Source: Cryptomeria japonica (Eukaryota; Streptophyta; Pinopsida; Cupressales; Cupressaceae). Taken from it: a stretch of 64,000 nt of DNA. A model generated the notes under the pieces. That model had not been told where the DNA came from. It saw only the letters and a program-made list of their open reading frames with translations, and searched no databases. Shown piece after piece: positions 31,793 through 44,659 of the stretch. Positions within the stretch are counted from its first letter, which is position 1. Each line of letters opens with the position of its first letter. The stretch is taken from contig NC_081413.1 of the NCBI RefSeq assembly GCF_030272615.1, forward strand, positions 102,510,239 through 102,574,238, given 5' to 3'. The translations under genes were made by a program, and so were the position numbers.

Positions 31793-32830
31793 TCTTTTCT
31801 CTTAGTCTTTACAATTTTGAATTTTTAAATTTTGGTATTTCCCACATTTTTTGAAATTTTTATTTTCATTGCCTTCTTGACATGTATAGATAAAAAGAGA
31901 TATTAGAATTAGGTTAGGTTACTTGTTTATGATTTTTTTTGAGAATTTTGAATTTCATGTCTTTGTTTAATGCATATCTGTTGTAAAAATATGGTAAGTT
32001 CCTCTCTATCCATGTGCATTCAATAGGTCTATAGAATTATCTTATCCTCTAGCTTGATAAGAGAGCTCATGTGAAGAAAAGAGGAATTCTAGATCATCTA
32101 CAATAGCTACCACTTGTAGAGCAAGGTAGAAGAATTTATGTCCCTATTAATAGATCCAATAATTTATTTATCTTACTCTATTATGCAGTCACTTAACACT
32201 TTTTGGAATTGTAAAAGGCCTGAAGCTTGTTGCATCCTTGTTTTTTTTATAAAAGGATATTAAAGGCCTTGTGTCGAGTCTCTAGGTCCATATTATAAAT
32301 TTTATTCGAGCATTGCAAGCCTTTTTCATTAAGAGTGAAACTGTACACAAATTGTCCATAGGTTCTATAGCATAGTACTATTGCCAGTTTCATGTCCCAT
32401 TTGTAGTCTTTTTGCAATGGATATGTCAACTAATTTGCATTTATATAAACATCTTGAAATCAAATTCAATGATTTCCAAGTTATTCTCTTCACTTGTGCT
32501 CCAAAATCTTGTTTAAATCAATAAATCAAGGATTTTTTAGTTTACTTTTGCATTGTGTTGTTGAATTTGTATGAGTATGAGCTTCTTCTAAAGTAGAAGA
32601 TTAAATTGCTTTGTCCATTCAAAAGGATTTTGTAGAGATCAAATTTGGTTGAGTTGCACTTAGGGAATTCATTTATGTTATGACTAATATCAGATGTTAG
32701 TTGTATAAGGCAAAAGATGTTTTAGTACTTGCATATTTTATATTGTAATAATGGTTTATCTAGCCCAATGGATAGGCACTGGTCATAGGATTGTATTGCT
32801 AACCTTGGCACTTGAAATTAAGAAAATCCA
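31793..32830. other. AT-rich stretch with no gene seen
   Basis: T-rich sequence following the unknown ORF. Scattered stops on all frames, no LTR ends, no tandem repeat. It could be the 3' untranslated part of the ORF upstream. Confidence 0.5.
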
Positions 32831-33890
32831 TCAATATTTATATTTAGTTTTTGTTTTAAATAATAGGAAAAAATGACTCTCATAGTGAATCATAATACAT
32901 AAGGTGATGATAAAGCCATATCCAGTAAGGTTAAGAATTTCCTGATTCACACAGTGCATTGAGAGTATATCTATTACCGTACTTAAAAAGATAATTAGGA
33001 TTATAAAAGTAATATTGAAGGGATACCCACCTAGGTCTAACAAAGCCTAAAGTTTAGAGAAAATAACTAGTTCCTTATCCATAGTTATTATTCTATCAAT
33101 TGGCCACTGATCCAAACCCTTGAACATTGAAGTTGGCTTCTCATAGAGGATATTTGGAACCATCAATTGGAAACACAACCATAGCCACTATCAACATACC
33201 AAGTACCATTATGATATTGTGCATGAAACACTACTTGAACAAGAAGAGATTTCTCTACATTCTGCGCTTCCTTCTTCACCTTCCATTCTCTTTTAGTTTC
33301 TTTTTTATGATCTATTTCAAATTTAGTCTTCTTTTCTTCTTGACTATTAATTTTCTTATCTTGTTTGGGAAGCCTAATACCACTTCTACAATTTTTTTCC
33401 ATATGATCTAGACTGTTTCATTTATAACATACTGTAGTGAAATCAACAAGAGGTGTAAATGGATTTTGACTTATGAAAGTATTTCTTCTCATATTAAGTC
33501 TACAATCTACTACCTTATGACCAAACTTATTACAAGAGAAACAATAGCCAATAAAAGAGTGTTTGACCTTGAATGCTTGTTGTTGTTTGGTAGGAGGTGA
33601 TCTTGTGGATCTTCTCTTCTTATTGATAACGTCAATGAATCCCTCTATTTCTATGTTTTTAGATTTCTTATCGGTTGTCACATTCTCCTTTTCTGCAATT
33701 GATTTGGTCTTCTCTTCATCTTTCCTTTTCTTTACAGACTTTACACATACATCATTGATTTTGTCTTTGTATTTCTTTTCATATGTCACAATGCTACTAG
33801 AACACTATCCCTTCTCATAGCCTAGTCCGGTCAAGATATTAGATTTTTGTTGTTTACTCAACATATTATCCAAGGCTTCATATATTGATT
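32831..33890 (-). pseudogene. Copia gag-protease remnant (minus strand)
   Basis: Reading leftward from 33890: a charged Lys-rich gag tail, an intact zinc knuckle CFSCNKFGHKVVDC (about 33545-33500), a broken second knuckle (SLDHMEKNC), another Lys-rich spacer, then GTWYVDSGYGCVSN (about 33210-33165), the protease DSG site of Copia elements. Beyond 33160 the frame decays. The knuckle resembles knuckle 2 of G. Its right edge truncates element B. Confidence 0.75.
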
Positions 33891-34542
33891 TTGTTTTTGT
33901 TGTGAGAATGATGAAGAAAGGAATCAAAATGTACAAAGGTAAATTTCCCTTTAAATGTTTTAGCAGTAGAAAGATAGGTCATTATGCTTCTAGATGTACT
34001 GATAGAATTGCAAATTAAAAGAATAAGGAAATAAAAGGAAGGATCAATAGGAAAGCTTATTATGTTAGAGGAGATACAAATATTTTTGATGATGAATCTA
34101 ATTATGAAGAAGACAATAAATTTTTGTTCTTTGCGGTCAAGTAAGAATCTTGATTTGATAACCCTAGCAAAATTGTGAAGGAAAAATCTATAGAAGATGC
34201 TACTAAAATAGAAGGTACTGTTACATCTTCTTTTCATGCTAGAAGAGATATAAATATGAATGGATTATTGATAGTGGATATTCAAATCATATGACTGGTG
34301 ACAAGAAAAAGTTTGTAAAACTTGAAATTTTTTATGGAGGTGTTGTTAGATTTGGAGATGTTCAGATGACTAGGATAGTTGGAATTGGTTCTATCAGTTT
34401 TGATGGAAAACATAACATTGGCAATGTTTTCTATATTAAAGGCTTAAATCATAATATTTTGAGTGTTGGTTAAAAGTGTGGAACTGGATATAATCTTGTT
34501 TTTTAGGATGATGGGTGTGAGATAAAAGAAAGGTCCAGAACT
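33891..34542 (+). pseudogene. gag zinc knuckle and protease of B
   Basis: GKFPFKCFSSRKIGHYASRC carries a knuckle whose second Cys is Ser. After a stop-containing spacer comes YEWIIDSGYSNHMTGDKKKF (about 34255-34315) with the protease DSG, then ISFDGKHNIGNVFYIKGLNH. The frame stops where the LTR of C begins at 34543. Confidence 0.8.
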
Positions 34543-35616
34543 TGTTGGAATCAATGAACACTAAGAGGGGGGGTGAGTCAGTGTTATGGTATTTACAAAT
34601 TTGTTAATTTTTTTCTTCAACCACTAGATGCAAATAACTGAAAGCAAAGTGCAGAAACAAAAACCAAATAAACATACAACCATAACACCAAGATTTTTAC
34701 ATGGAAACCCAGAAAGGGAAAAACCACGGTGGGATTGAGTACCCACACTATTATTTCACTATGACTAGTACGTAGTAGAACAATATTACATGAGTGGAAT
34801 GTAATTGTATTCAGGCGCACTGCCTAGAGATCACTGCTCAATTACAAAAGGGCTACAAACCTGAAGGACTCATTATCCTACAAATGAGATATAGAAGATA
34901 ATATAAAGTGTGAACTGGAGTATAGCATCTACAAATGCCATAAATTAGTTCAGGTTAGGCTCAGGAATGATCTGCTACTGCTATTCTAATAAACTACTCT
35001 GTTCTACTCTGCTACATACAAAAAGATCACCCAACACCATCTTATATATCTGCACCACCAGAATTGCTCTCCCAAAATTCAACTTCACAAAATATCAAAA
35101 TATGAAATGTGTAACTTCAAGTCGGCCCAAAGCTTCACAAAACCATATACCGAATCTAAAACATATGATCACACGTTTCCCATAAGTCGATCCAATTACC
35201 TTGAACTTACCAATAACCACCATAATTACCTCAAGACATTTGGTCCACATGTTACACCACCAAAAATGAAGATAACCTTGTTTTACAGCTCTATCGGATA
35301 CCAGACCTTCTAACTTGCTTAAGAAACATCACCAGAGGATAAGATTGCATGATAATATGCTTCTCATTCTCAATCAACATAACTGAGATCACAGAAACCA
35401 AAAACACATCACCAAAAATGAGAACTGTTCACCAAAGTTGTACGCTGAGTATCACCGACAAACTTGCACCAAAATTCCATACCGGATATCCCAAACTTCA
35501 TACCGGATAAGATCAATAGGCTGAGTTGCCATCAATGACAACTCCTAAGAAATATTATGCACCAAGCATCATCAATCTTCACCAGAGCATCATCAGAATA
35601 GTGTCTTATGCCAACA
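34543..35616 (-). mobile_element. 3' LTR of C
   Basis: 1074 bp, TGTTGGAATC...GCCAACA. It carries the G-run near 34567 and AAAAACCACGGTGGGA near 34718-34734. Confidence 0.85.
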
Positions 35617-35630
35617 ATCTCCCCCTTTGT
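35617..35630 (-). other. Polypurine tract of C
   Basis: The minus strand reads CAAAGGGGGAGAT immediately before the LTR. A second copy (TCAAAGGGGGAG) lies near 35760. Confidence 0.75.
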
Positions 35631-35844
35631 CATTGATGGCAACATTGTGAAAAATGATAAGTGTTCCAAAAACTGTAAGCAATCCAATAATCTGAATTTT
35701 GTACACTCAATTGATTGCTCCTAAGGATAAGCATCATTTTTAACTTCTCTATCCAACTCTCTCCCCCTTTGACATCAATGGAAAAGGGTAGGAATCCACC
35801 AAAACTTATGTACAAATAAATGCAATAATTTACATGCATTTAAA

Positions 35845-37353
35845 AATATATGCACAGGTAACCTTCAAGGATTGCAAGTACCCATTCCATTTTCTCAGAA
35901 AATAATCTAAAACATTAGTCAGAGCACTAAACATGTATGCATGAACTTCAACGCCTTTGAGATTAGATGGCACTAGTTTACCTAAAGCACTGACTGCATC
36001 TTATTGAGCTCCAAGTAATGTGTCCATCCGAGGATTGATCAGACTTCTCAGTTCTCCCACTTTGCTCAACACTTGCTCCTTTTCTTTATTCAATCCCTTA
36101 ATTTTGTCATTAAAATCCATCATTTGAGATTCAAGGGAACTTGGAAAAATTGAATGAGGGGCAAATGAACAACCAATATTTGCTAGCTTCCCTTAAATAT
36201 CTCTTATTTGCTTATCAATATCTGCAGTAAACTTAGGCAAAAATAAGCATGGTTTAAATATTTTTCCACCTTCATCTAATGCATCTTCTACAATCTTGAC
36301 TATAATCTTCAAAACTTCCCTATCAACTTCAATTGTTTTCAAATAGGTTTGAAGTCTCATCTCATTGAACTTATTCAAAACCTTTATATTTGCAACTTTC
36401 TCTAATGATACAAAATCAAATTCTACTTTATTTAACATATCTTTAAGCTTACCAGAGGGTGAGTAATTTGAAATCTGCTTAAGGTTAGGCAAAAATTTCT
36501 CCAAAACTACAGTGGCCAAAGATATTACCTCTTTCTCTTTAGAAGTGGACTTGAGTAAGTCTTCATTGGCCTTGATCTGCACAAGAGTGGCCAATTTTAG
36601 TGCTTGAAGAGGGGATAGGGTGCTTAAGTCTACCAGACCATGAGAAAGATCACCATCAACTGCAATTTGCTTTCCTTTATCAAGAACATGGGTCACTATC
36701 ATGGTTGTCAGAGCCTTGTTTGGCTGCTATCCTTCACAACTTCTGCATTCTTATCCATCTCACCCTCTTTACCATCATCTACAGTCTTTCCCACTTCACC
36801 TAACTCCTCTGCTATCATCTCTACAATTATTTCTCTCCCACTTCAACTGAAGCAATTTGTTCAGTTGGCTGTTCCCATGGAACTTTTATTTGTACATGGA
36901 TCTCCGGAGGAGAAGTGTCTTTGCTTGAATGATCTTCCGACTAGAAGTCCTTCTCTGGAATAACTTAATAATTATTCTCCTGCAAAAAAATTCTCAAAAT
37001 ACCTTCAGTGTCTTTCACTACTTCATCTACCCTTCCGAACATTATTTTATTCACTCTATGCTTGCTTCGAAAGTCTTCCTTTGCAAGTCCCAAAATATTA
37101 GGTATTTCTTCTCTAGTTATTTTCAGAAAAAGATTTACTAATGTAAATTATTTCAACCTTTCATCTTCTATCTTCATTTAATAGTGAATGCATGCCCTTA
37201 TATCTTCATTGTGAAGAACACCATATGAAACTGAAGAAAAACTCCTTCTGGATCATCTTTAGCTGATTTGAAAGGACGCCTTTCAAAAACGGGCCTTTCC
37301 CTCTCAGAAATGTCAACTACAAGAGGGGTAGAAATACCGAATGCAAATGCCAT
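35845..37353 (-). pseudogene. Shorter ORF2 homologue in element C
   Basis: Starts at the ATG at 37353 (MAFAFGISTPLVVDISERER). It contains PEGV, then HNEDIRACIHY, matching PEGV...EDVRAYIHY of G's ORF2. A REEIPNILGLA...SKHR...GRVDEVVKD segment (about 37100-36980) matches REEMDKTLEVA...SKHR...GRVNEIIKD in G. The C-terminal 170-codon open stretch (36702-36193) and the following coil match the end of G's ORF2. The charged middle of about 550 residues found in G is absent. Stops and frameshifts are frequent. Function unknown. Confidence 0.65.
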
Positions 37354-37779
37354 GATGAATTTAGGATTTTAAAAGATAGCTCGCGAATGGATAAATACCT
37401 CTTTATTCACAATTGGGCACAAGAAATCGCTAAATGATCACTTCAGGCTCGATTTTGCTATCAAATCACTTTTACTCTTCAGCTCTACTCTTTTCTCTCC
37501 ATCGCATTGTGAAGAATAATATTTTGAAATTACCTTTTAACCTTTGAAAACCTAATTTCTAGTTGTAATAAATGCTCAACCTTAAAGCTTTCGGTTATCT
37601 TAATTTTCATTATTTCATTCACGGGATTACCAAACTGTCACAAATATTTCGAATATCATCTGCATGCTAGATATAGATCTTCTACAACCTTCCGAAACTA
37701 GTTACAGATCTCTAAAGAGGGGGTTTCTATTGAACTACATGAAAAACTTCCCCTAAGGCCAAAAATCCCTAGTTATCAG

Positions 37780-38956
37780 ATGAGGTTCCATCATTGGATT
37801 CAGGTGTGGAGTGGTTCTGCGCATTTTGATCTTCTTTCTTAACCCACATCTTCTTATGATGATCTTTGATTTCATCTACCTTGGCTTTGACTTTCTCATT
37901 ATATTTGTTCTTGTTTACCAGTGCATTCTTGCTTCTACAATGCCTCACAATATGACCTTATTTATTACATGCATGACAAACAACATTTCTTTGCATAGGC
38001 CTAAAGTTCATTTGATTTGGTCTTATTCTGCATTGGTTAGATATATGTCCAAATATCCCACAAGCATAACATCTCTTGTTTTGAAAGTTATTTATCATTG
38101 TTCTACACATATTTGACTTATGACCAAAGTTGTTGTATATGAAACATTGACCGGTAAAAGTAGAACCATTATTCATATTATTCATCATCCCATTATTCAT
38201 CCTACTTCTGCATTGATTTGCCATATGAAAATAATTACCATAACTAAAAAATTTACCATTGAATTTATAGGCATTAGGTTGTCTTACCGGAGGTTTCTTA
38301 TCCTTCTTATGATGATTATTTTGACCAGAACTAGAGGATTCTCCTTTCTCAAATCCAAGTCCACATGTGTCTTTCCCATGTCTCTGACTATCTAGCATCT
38401 CATACAACCGTGCTGAACTAGCTTTGAATTTTTCTTTGTACTTATTAGCAGTAGTCAAATCATCCCTCAAAATTATGATCTTCCTTACAAGTTCTTGTCC
38501 ATCATTCTTTGTTTGCACCAATTCAAGCTTCAGCTGATCATTCTCACATGTCAGTCTATAACATTCATTAGATTTGTCCCTCAAGGATTGAGTCAAGATT
38601 TCTTCATTCTTCTTCTGGTCTTCAATCTCCTTAGTCAGCTTCATCACAATATATTGCATTTCATTCTTCAAAACTATATTCTCCTTGGCCATCTTTTCAC
38701 ATTCATCTGTCTTGTCTTGTAAGGCTTGATTGTCAACACTTTTTTCTTCTTTCTCCTACAATTGTTCTATCAGCTCCTTTCTCTTTTCTCTAGAGGTGTT
38801 AAATTGATCTTTTAGAGTCTCAGTGAATTCTTCAGCTGCACTCAAATTTCTTTTCAGACTACTTTTCTTCATTGCTTCATCAAGATCTTCAAGTGCCACA
38901 ATAAGATGTTTCTGCAAACCGGAGTCCATTGATTCAATCTTCCAGATCTTCCCCAA
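37780..38956 (-). pseudogene. gag of C with four zinc knuckles
   Basis: A single minus-strand frame encodes a coiled coil (38956-38400) with a TAG near 38756. It then carries four knuckle positions: FFSYGNYFHMANQC (Cys lost), CFIYNNFGHKSNMC (second Cys now Tyr), CYACGIFGHISNQC (intact) and CHACNK followed by a stop and GHIVRHC. A charged tail ends near 37775. The order matches G's gag. No protease follows. Confidence 0.8.
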
Positions 38957-38983
38957 CTTGTTAGGCTTCCTCGAAGGAACTAG

Positions 38984-38996
38984 ACTCTGATATCAA
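38984..38996 (-). other. Primer-binding site of C
   Basis: The minus strand reads TGATATCAGAGTC, one or two changes from the Met-tRNA PBS. Confidence 0.75.
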
Positions 38997-38997
38997 T

Positions 38998-39762
38998 TAT
39001 TAGAATCAATGAACACTGAGAGGGGGGGGGGTGAATCAATCTTTCAATATTTATAAAATTTTTAATCTAATTCTTCAACCACTGGATGCAAATAACTGAA
39101 AGCAAAGTGCAAAAACAAAAACCAAATAAATATACAACCATAACACCAAGATTCTTACGTGGAAAACCCAGAAAGGGAAAAATCATAGTGGGATTGAGTA
39201 CCCATAATATTATTTCACTATGGCTAGTAGTAGAACAATATTACATGAGAGGAATGCACTTGCATTGAGGCACACTCCCTAGATCTCACTACTCAATTAC
39301 AAAAGGGCTACAACCCCAGAGGACTCATTGTCCTACAAATGAGATATAGAAGCTAATACAATGTGTGAACTGGAGTATAAAATCTACAAATACCATAAAT
39401 CAATTCCAGTTAGGCTTAGGAATGATCTGCTACTGCTGTTCTGATAAACTTCTCTATTATGTTTTACTACTAATTACTAGATCATTCACAATCAAGATGC
39501 ACATGTGAAACTGCACTCAATTGTACCAAAAACAATTTTAGTCAGATGCATACATACAAAAACATCACCCAATATCCGCACCACCAAAATTGCTCTCCCA
39601 CAAGTCGGCTTCACAGAATATCAAAATATGAAACGTGTAACTTCAAGTCGGCCCAAATATTCACAAAACCATACCAGATCCAAAACATATGATCACACAC
39701 TTCCTATAAGTTGATCCAATTACCTTGAACTTACCAATAACCACTGGAATTACCTCAAGAAT
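38998..39762 (-). mobile_element. 5' LTR of C, truncated
   Basis: It matches 34543-35240. The alignment ends at ATTACCTCAAG, where B's integrase coding (GAATGTCAAGTTGG) takes over without a spacer. Confidence 0.8.
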
Positions 39763-40786
39763 GTCAAGTTGGAAAACAAACAAGGAGAAATTTTAAAGTT
39801 AAGGAACAATCTTCTACTGGATTGTTGGAATTAGTGCACATTGATCTTTGTGGTCTGACCAGAACAAGAAGTCAACAAGGTGATAGGTATTTCATGCTCT
39901 TAATTGATGATCAATCTAGAATGACTTGGATTACTTTCTTAAAATAAAAATACAAAGCTCTAGAAAAGTTCAAGAAATTCAAGGCTATGGTTGAAAATAA
40001 GATAGAAGAATCAAATGTTTGAGGTCTGACAAAGGTGGAGAGTTTACTTCTGATGAGTTCAATACTTTGTGTGATAATTATAGGATAAGAAGACATTTAT
40101 TTTCTCCTAAGACACCACAAAAAGATGGTGTAGTTGAAAGGATGAATAGAACAATTCAAGAGGTTTCTAGAACAATGATGAATGAAGCAAGTCTACCAAA
40201 AATCTACTGGAAATAATAAATACATATTGCAGTATACACACTTAACAAAGTACATATTAGAAGAATTTTTGGAAAGACATCTTATGAACTATGGTATGGA
40301 AGGACTCCGCCTATGAAATATATCAGAGTATTTGGAAGTAAATGTTATATCAGAAAAGATGAAGAAAACTTGGAAAAGTTTGATACAAGAGCTTATGAAG
40401 GTATTTTCCTTCTCTATTCTACTAAAATAAAATCTTACAAATGTTATAACAAAAGACCAAGAAGAATGTTGAAAGCACAAATGTAAAAGTTGATGAAGGC
40501 ATTTTTAAGAATACAATTGTAGAGATGGGATATGCATTACATGAGTCTACCATCAAACTAGAAGAAGAAAAGGATGAAGAAACAAAATTGTAGAATGATA
40601 AGGAAGATGCTCTAAAAATTGTTCCTAGGACTTCAAGGTATGTGCCGTAGAATCATTTAGAGAAATAGGTTATTGGAGACAAAAACAGAGGTGTTATCAC
40701 AAGAAGTAAAGCTGACGAAGAACATGTGAAGTTATGCTTAATTTATGAGATAGAGCTGGAAATAGTAAAAGAAGCTTGTAGTAGTT
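39763..40786 (+). pseudogene. Integrase of B (Copia)
   Basis: Begins ECQVGKQ (end of the HHCC finger), then LLELVHIDLCGLTRT with the first catalytic Asp kept, LRSDKGGEFTSDEF (second Asp; frameshift just before), and PQKDGVVERMNRTIQE with the Glu. The C-terminal part, TSYELWYGRTPPMKYIRVFG, is typical of Copia. Several TAA/TAG stops. It is cut at 40786 by solo LTR J1. Confidence 0.88.
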
Positions 40787-43331
40787 TGTTGGCAACAACA
40801 AAGAAGGAAAAATGAGAGGGGGGGTGAATCAGTTTTCATCGGATTAAATAAATTAAGAACAATATCAGATCTGATCAACTACAACAAAAATAAAGATAAG
40901 TGTTAGACAACTCAGATAACCGATGAACAACTAAGAGGGAGGGGGGTGAATCAATTGTTAACAAATTATAGAACTTTAAGCATTAAAACCTTAATGCCAG
41001 AATAGTAGATATAACAATTAAGCATAAATATAAACCACAAAACATTTACCAACCATCCACGAAAGATAACACCAAGATTTGTATGTGGAAAATCTGGTAA
41101 AGGGAAAAACCACTATGGGAAGCCTACCCACAGTCAGATAATACTTCTGTAGTAAGTATGTGATTACAAAAAGAGGGGCCTGCACATGTAGGAAGGCCAA
41201 CAAACTAGAGTGCACTGCTCATCACAAAAGGAGCCTCACTAACTACAAAATAAATCCAGACTATAATCCAGAAAGAAGAGTGAACTGCAAGAATAACATC
41301 TCCTATGCCTGAATACAATTCTGGTTAAGCTCAGTACCAAAGGTCTTAAACCTCTTTCACCAACTCAATTCGAACACCTATGATTGACCAAAACCTCTGC
41401 ATATGATTACAACCTTATTCGCACATAGATAATCCTATATCCCAAAAACCCACGATCTACAAAGAGATCTTATTTCATATTTATACCAACCCGAGACCTA
41501 AACAATTAGGTTGGCCACCTACAAGATAATACAATAAATTCATAACATAAACCCGCAATCCAATGATCAACCAAGTTAGCCTAGGACCAAAACAACATAA
41601 TCCAATCAATATATCCAACCATAAACACATCGAGATCATCCACCAACACGTTACATAAACTCGTCCATAACCTAGCAGAATAAGATAGCATTAGGTCCGA
41701 TCCAAAATGCAATGCCATCGATCAACAAGAACATGAACAAGATAACCAACAACAACCCAAAATCCATCTAGAAGGTGCACCAACACCACTTATCAAGTGA
41801 ATCAAAAGATCTTCAACAAAGCTCTACCGGTAAAACCCTTACCAGTGACCAAAGGGCTTACTAGAACAGATGATAGCTCATGAGTTATCAAATTTCAAAC
41901 CAACTGATCATGATACACATCTCAATAGCATGAATGGCATATCCAAATCAATTTCACAAACCAAAGCATACCAGAGCATACCAGATTAATATGATAATCC
42001 AACCACTCTACCGGAAACCAGTAAACAACCAAAATAACCGGTGTTGCCATCAATGCAACACATAATTAATTCCTCCAAATTTCCAACAATAACAACAATA
42101 GAAAAAACACACATAACACCAATATTTTGACATAGAAAACCCGATTAAGGGAAAAAACACGGTGGGAACCTACCTACAATAAAATTATACTCTGTAGTAG
42201 TATGTGAAAATATTATAATGGGGAATGCACATGCATTCAGGCACACTGCCTAGAGCTCACTGCTTAGATTACAATGAACCAGAAGGATCCAACTCTCAGG
42301 TAAGGTTCACTACCTTACAAAGAATTTTGGACTACAATTCGACAAAAATGAACTGCAAAAATAACATATGCTAATGCTTGATGGCAGTTCCGATTAAGCT
42401 CTTATGTATGCCCTTCACCAATATTTGCTCAATACACCACACCGAAAGATGAATTCACTTGTTTGCACATACACCACTCTTTGATTATGTAGACTCAACT
42501 CCCATACCTAAATTGCATGAATATTTCACCAATTTATACAAATCAACAACCTTGACTACAAGGTCAGCCAAACCTTTAACACCTAATTACAAAATTACAT
42601 CAAACGATACATAAATCAACCAATAGACCAATAAAATATCATAAAAAACATATCATGGACCTAAATCAATTCCTCAAATGCACACCACCACCAAAAATCT
42701 CACCAAGGTCAACCGTAACATGTTACACCACCAAAAATACCGCATAACATGAAGAACATCACCAGACCTAGAATATCTTTAGTAACTCACACAAGGATCA
42801 ATGTGGACCACCAAAACAAATAGGAAATTATTAGGAAACACCAATAAGCACCTTAGAACCATCCAAAATAGTTGCACCGACACCACTTATGCAAATGTTC
42901 ATCGACCAACAAGCTAACACTCAAGAACACTTAACAAAAACAACTCAGACAAGAAAGATAGCTTGTGGAGCATCAAATCATGAACCATCTGAAATGAATA
43001 TACACACAAACATCCAAAATATTCTCCCAAATCTACAACATAAGATATGATCATACTGAAGCACAATAGATTAAACACCAAAACTCTACAACACTGAACA
43101 CTGAAAACAAATCTCCATACCAGAATCCTGAACTCAATCAAATCATCACATAGCATCATGGAATCAATAAAAAATAAAATAGAGGCAAGTTAGAGATACT
43201 TCATACTGAACCACAAATCCTCATCAACAAACCAAACCAAATCAATTCTCAGCAATCACTGGATCACCAAAACATAGGAATATGTTGACATCAATGACAA
43301 CAACATATCCTAGCAACAACAATATCCAACA
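40787..43331 (-). mobile_element. Solo LTR J1 (split by J2)
   Basis: Starts TGTTGGCAACAAC with a G-run (40816), is interrupted at 40901-42088 by J2, resumes at about 42094 with AAAAAACACGGTGGGA (about 42151-42166) and ends ATATCCAACA. Without J2 it is about 1.35 kb. On the minus strand it resembles the LTR of K. B coding resumes right after (DQHWIKAM). No clear target duplication. Confidence 0.7.
40901..42088 (-). mobile_element. Solo LTR J2 nested in J1
   Basis: 1188 bp, TGTTAGACAAC...TTTCCAACA. Flanked by ATAAG (40896-40900) and ATAAC (42089-42093), a 4/5 target duplication. It has its own G-run (40938) and AAAAACCACTATGGGA block (41105-41120). Confidence 0.7.
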
Positions 43332-44659
43332 TGATCAACATTGGATAAAAGCTATGAAAGAGGAATTGGAATAGATTGAGAAGAATCGGACTTGGGAACT
43401 TGTCCTTAGACTAATTGACAAGAATGTGATAGAAAATAAATGGGTATTTTAGAACAAACTAGATGAAGGTGGACAAATACTAAGGAATAAAGAAAGACTT
43501 GTATGTAAAGGCTACTCATAGGTAGAAGGAATAGATTTTGAGGAAACTTATGCTCTTGTTGCAGGAATGGAAGCTATCAAAATGTTTCATGCTTTTGCGA
43601 CACACAAGGATTTCAAGGTCTATCAAATAGATGTGAAGTATACATTCCTAAATGGAGAATTAAAAGAGGAAGTGTATATAGAACAACCTGAAGGATTCAA
43701 GCTATTAAACACTTCATATATGGTCTGTAAACTGAAAAAGGTGTTGTATGGATTGAAGCAAGATCCCAGATCTTGGTATGCAAGGCTTGATAGGTACTTG
43801 TTAAAGAAAAAATTTAAAAAAGGTACTACTAACAATAATCTCTATTTTAAGGTTGAGTAAAATGATATCTTGATTGTAGTTGTTTATGTGGATGATATAA
43901 TCTTTGGAGGAAATGATGATATGTGTAAGAAGTTTTCTGATGAGATGCAAGAAGAGTTTGAAATGTCTATGATTGGGTAAATGAATTTCTTTCTTTGCTT
44001 ACAAGTTAATCAGAAGGATGATGGTATCTTTATTTCATAATCTAAGTATGTTAAAGAAATGTTGAAGAAGTTTGGAATGGAAAATGCGAAACCTATATGT
44101 ACTCCAATGGCTAATAGTTGAGAAAAGATGTTGAATCTTCAAAGACTGATGAGAGAAAATACAAATCAATAATTAGAGGATTATTGTACCTAACTATTAC
44201 TAGACTGGATATCATGCATGTTGTTTTTCTTGTAGCTAGATTCCAACAAGATCCCAAAGAGACACATGTTGCTGATACAAAAATAATCTTCAGATACTTA
44301 ATAGGAACAAAATACTAAGGACTGTATCCTAAAAGATGTAACTTCACTCTTATTTCTTTTACTAATGCATATTGGGTTGGTTGTGTGGATGACAAGAAAA
44401 GTGCAAGTGGGGTGCATTTTTCCTTGGACCCTGGTTGCTTGCTTGGTCAAGTAAGAAACAAGATTCAATATCTGTGTCTACTGCTAAAGTTGAATATATT
44501 GCTACTGCAACTTTTTGCACATAGGTGTTATGGATGAAACAAAATCTGAAGGATATTGGAGTATTGTTTCAATGAACCAATGTCTATGTTCTGTGACAAT
44601 ACTAGTACAATAAACATTTCTAAGAATTTGGTATTGCATTCAAGAACGAAGCACATTTT
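43332..44659 (+). pseudogene. Reverse transcriptase and RNase H of B
   Basis: DQHWIKAMKEELE, KNRTWELVL and [20 protein letters not shown] lead to the RT core, with VVYVDDIIFGGNDDM (about 43885-43925) as the YVDD site. QSKYVKEML and a CTPMANS segment follow. RNase H pieces (WVGCVDDKKSASG, DNTSTINISKNLVLHSRTKHI) reach the E insertion at 44659. Stops at 43858, 43978 and 44038 fall on expected Gln or Glu codons. Confidence 0.9.

Larger units (their letters stand above)
34543..39762 (-). mobile_element. Pol-less LTR element C
   Basis: Left LTR 34543-35616, PPT 35617-35630, internal 3.4 kb with gag and ORF2 only, PBS 38984-38996, right LTR 38998-39762. The right LTR lacks its last ~310 bp. The two B segments flanking C also miss about 75 codons of pre-integrase, so a deletion removed the junction and no target duplication can be seen. 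It has no pol genes. C and G share layout, gag type and ORF2. Confidence 0.85.

Noticed and set aside
32757-32820. tRNA-like box A (TAGCCCAATGG) with a weak box B
   Set aside because: No cloverleaf can be drawn and the box B (CACTTGAAATT) is poor. At best a scrap of a SINE.
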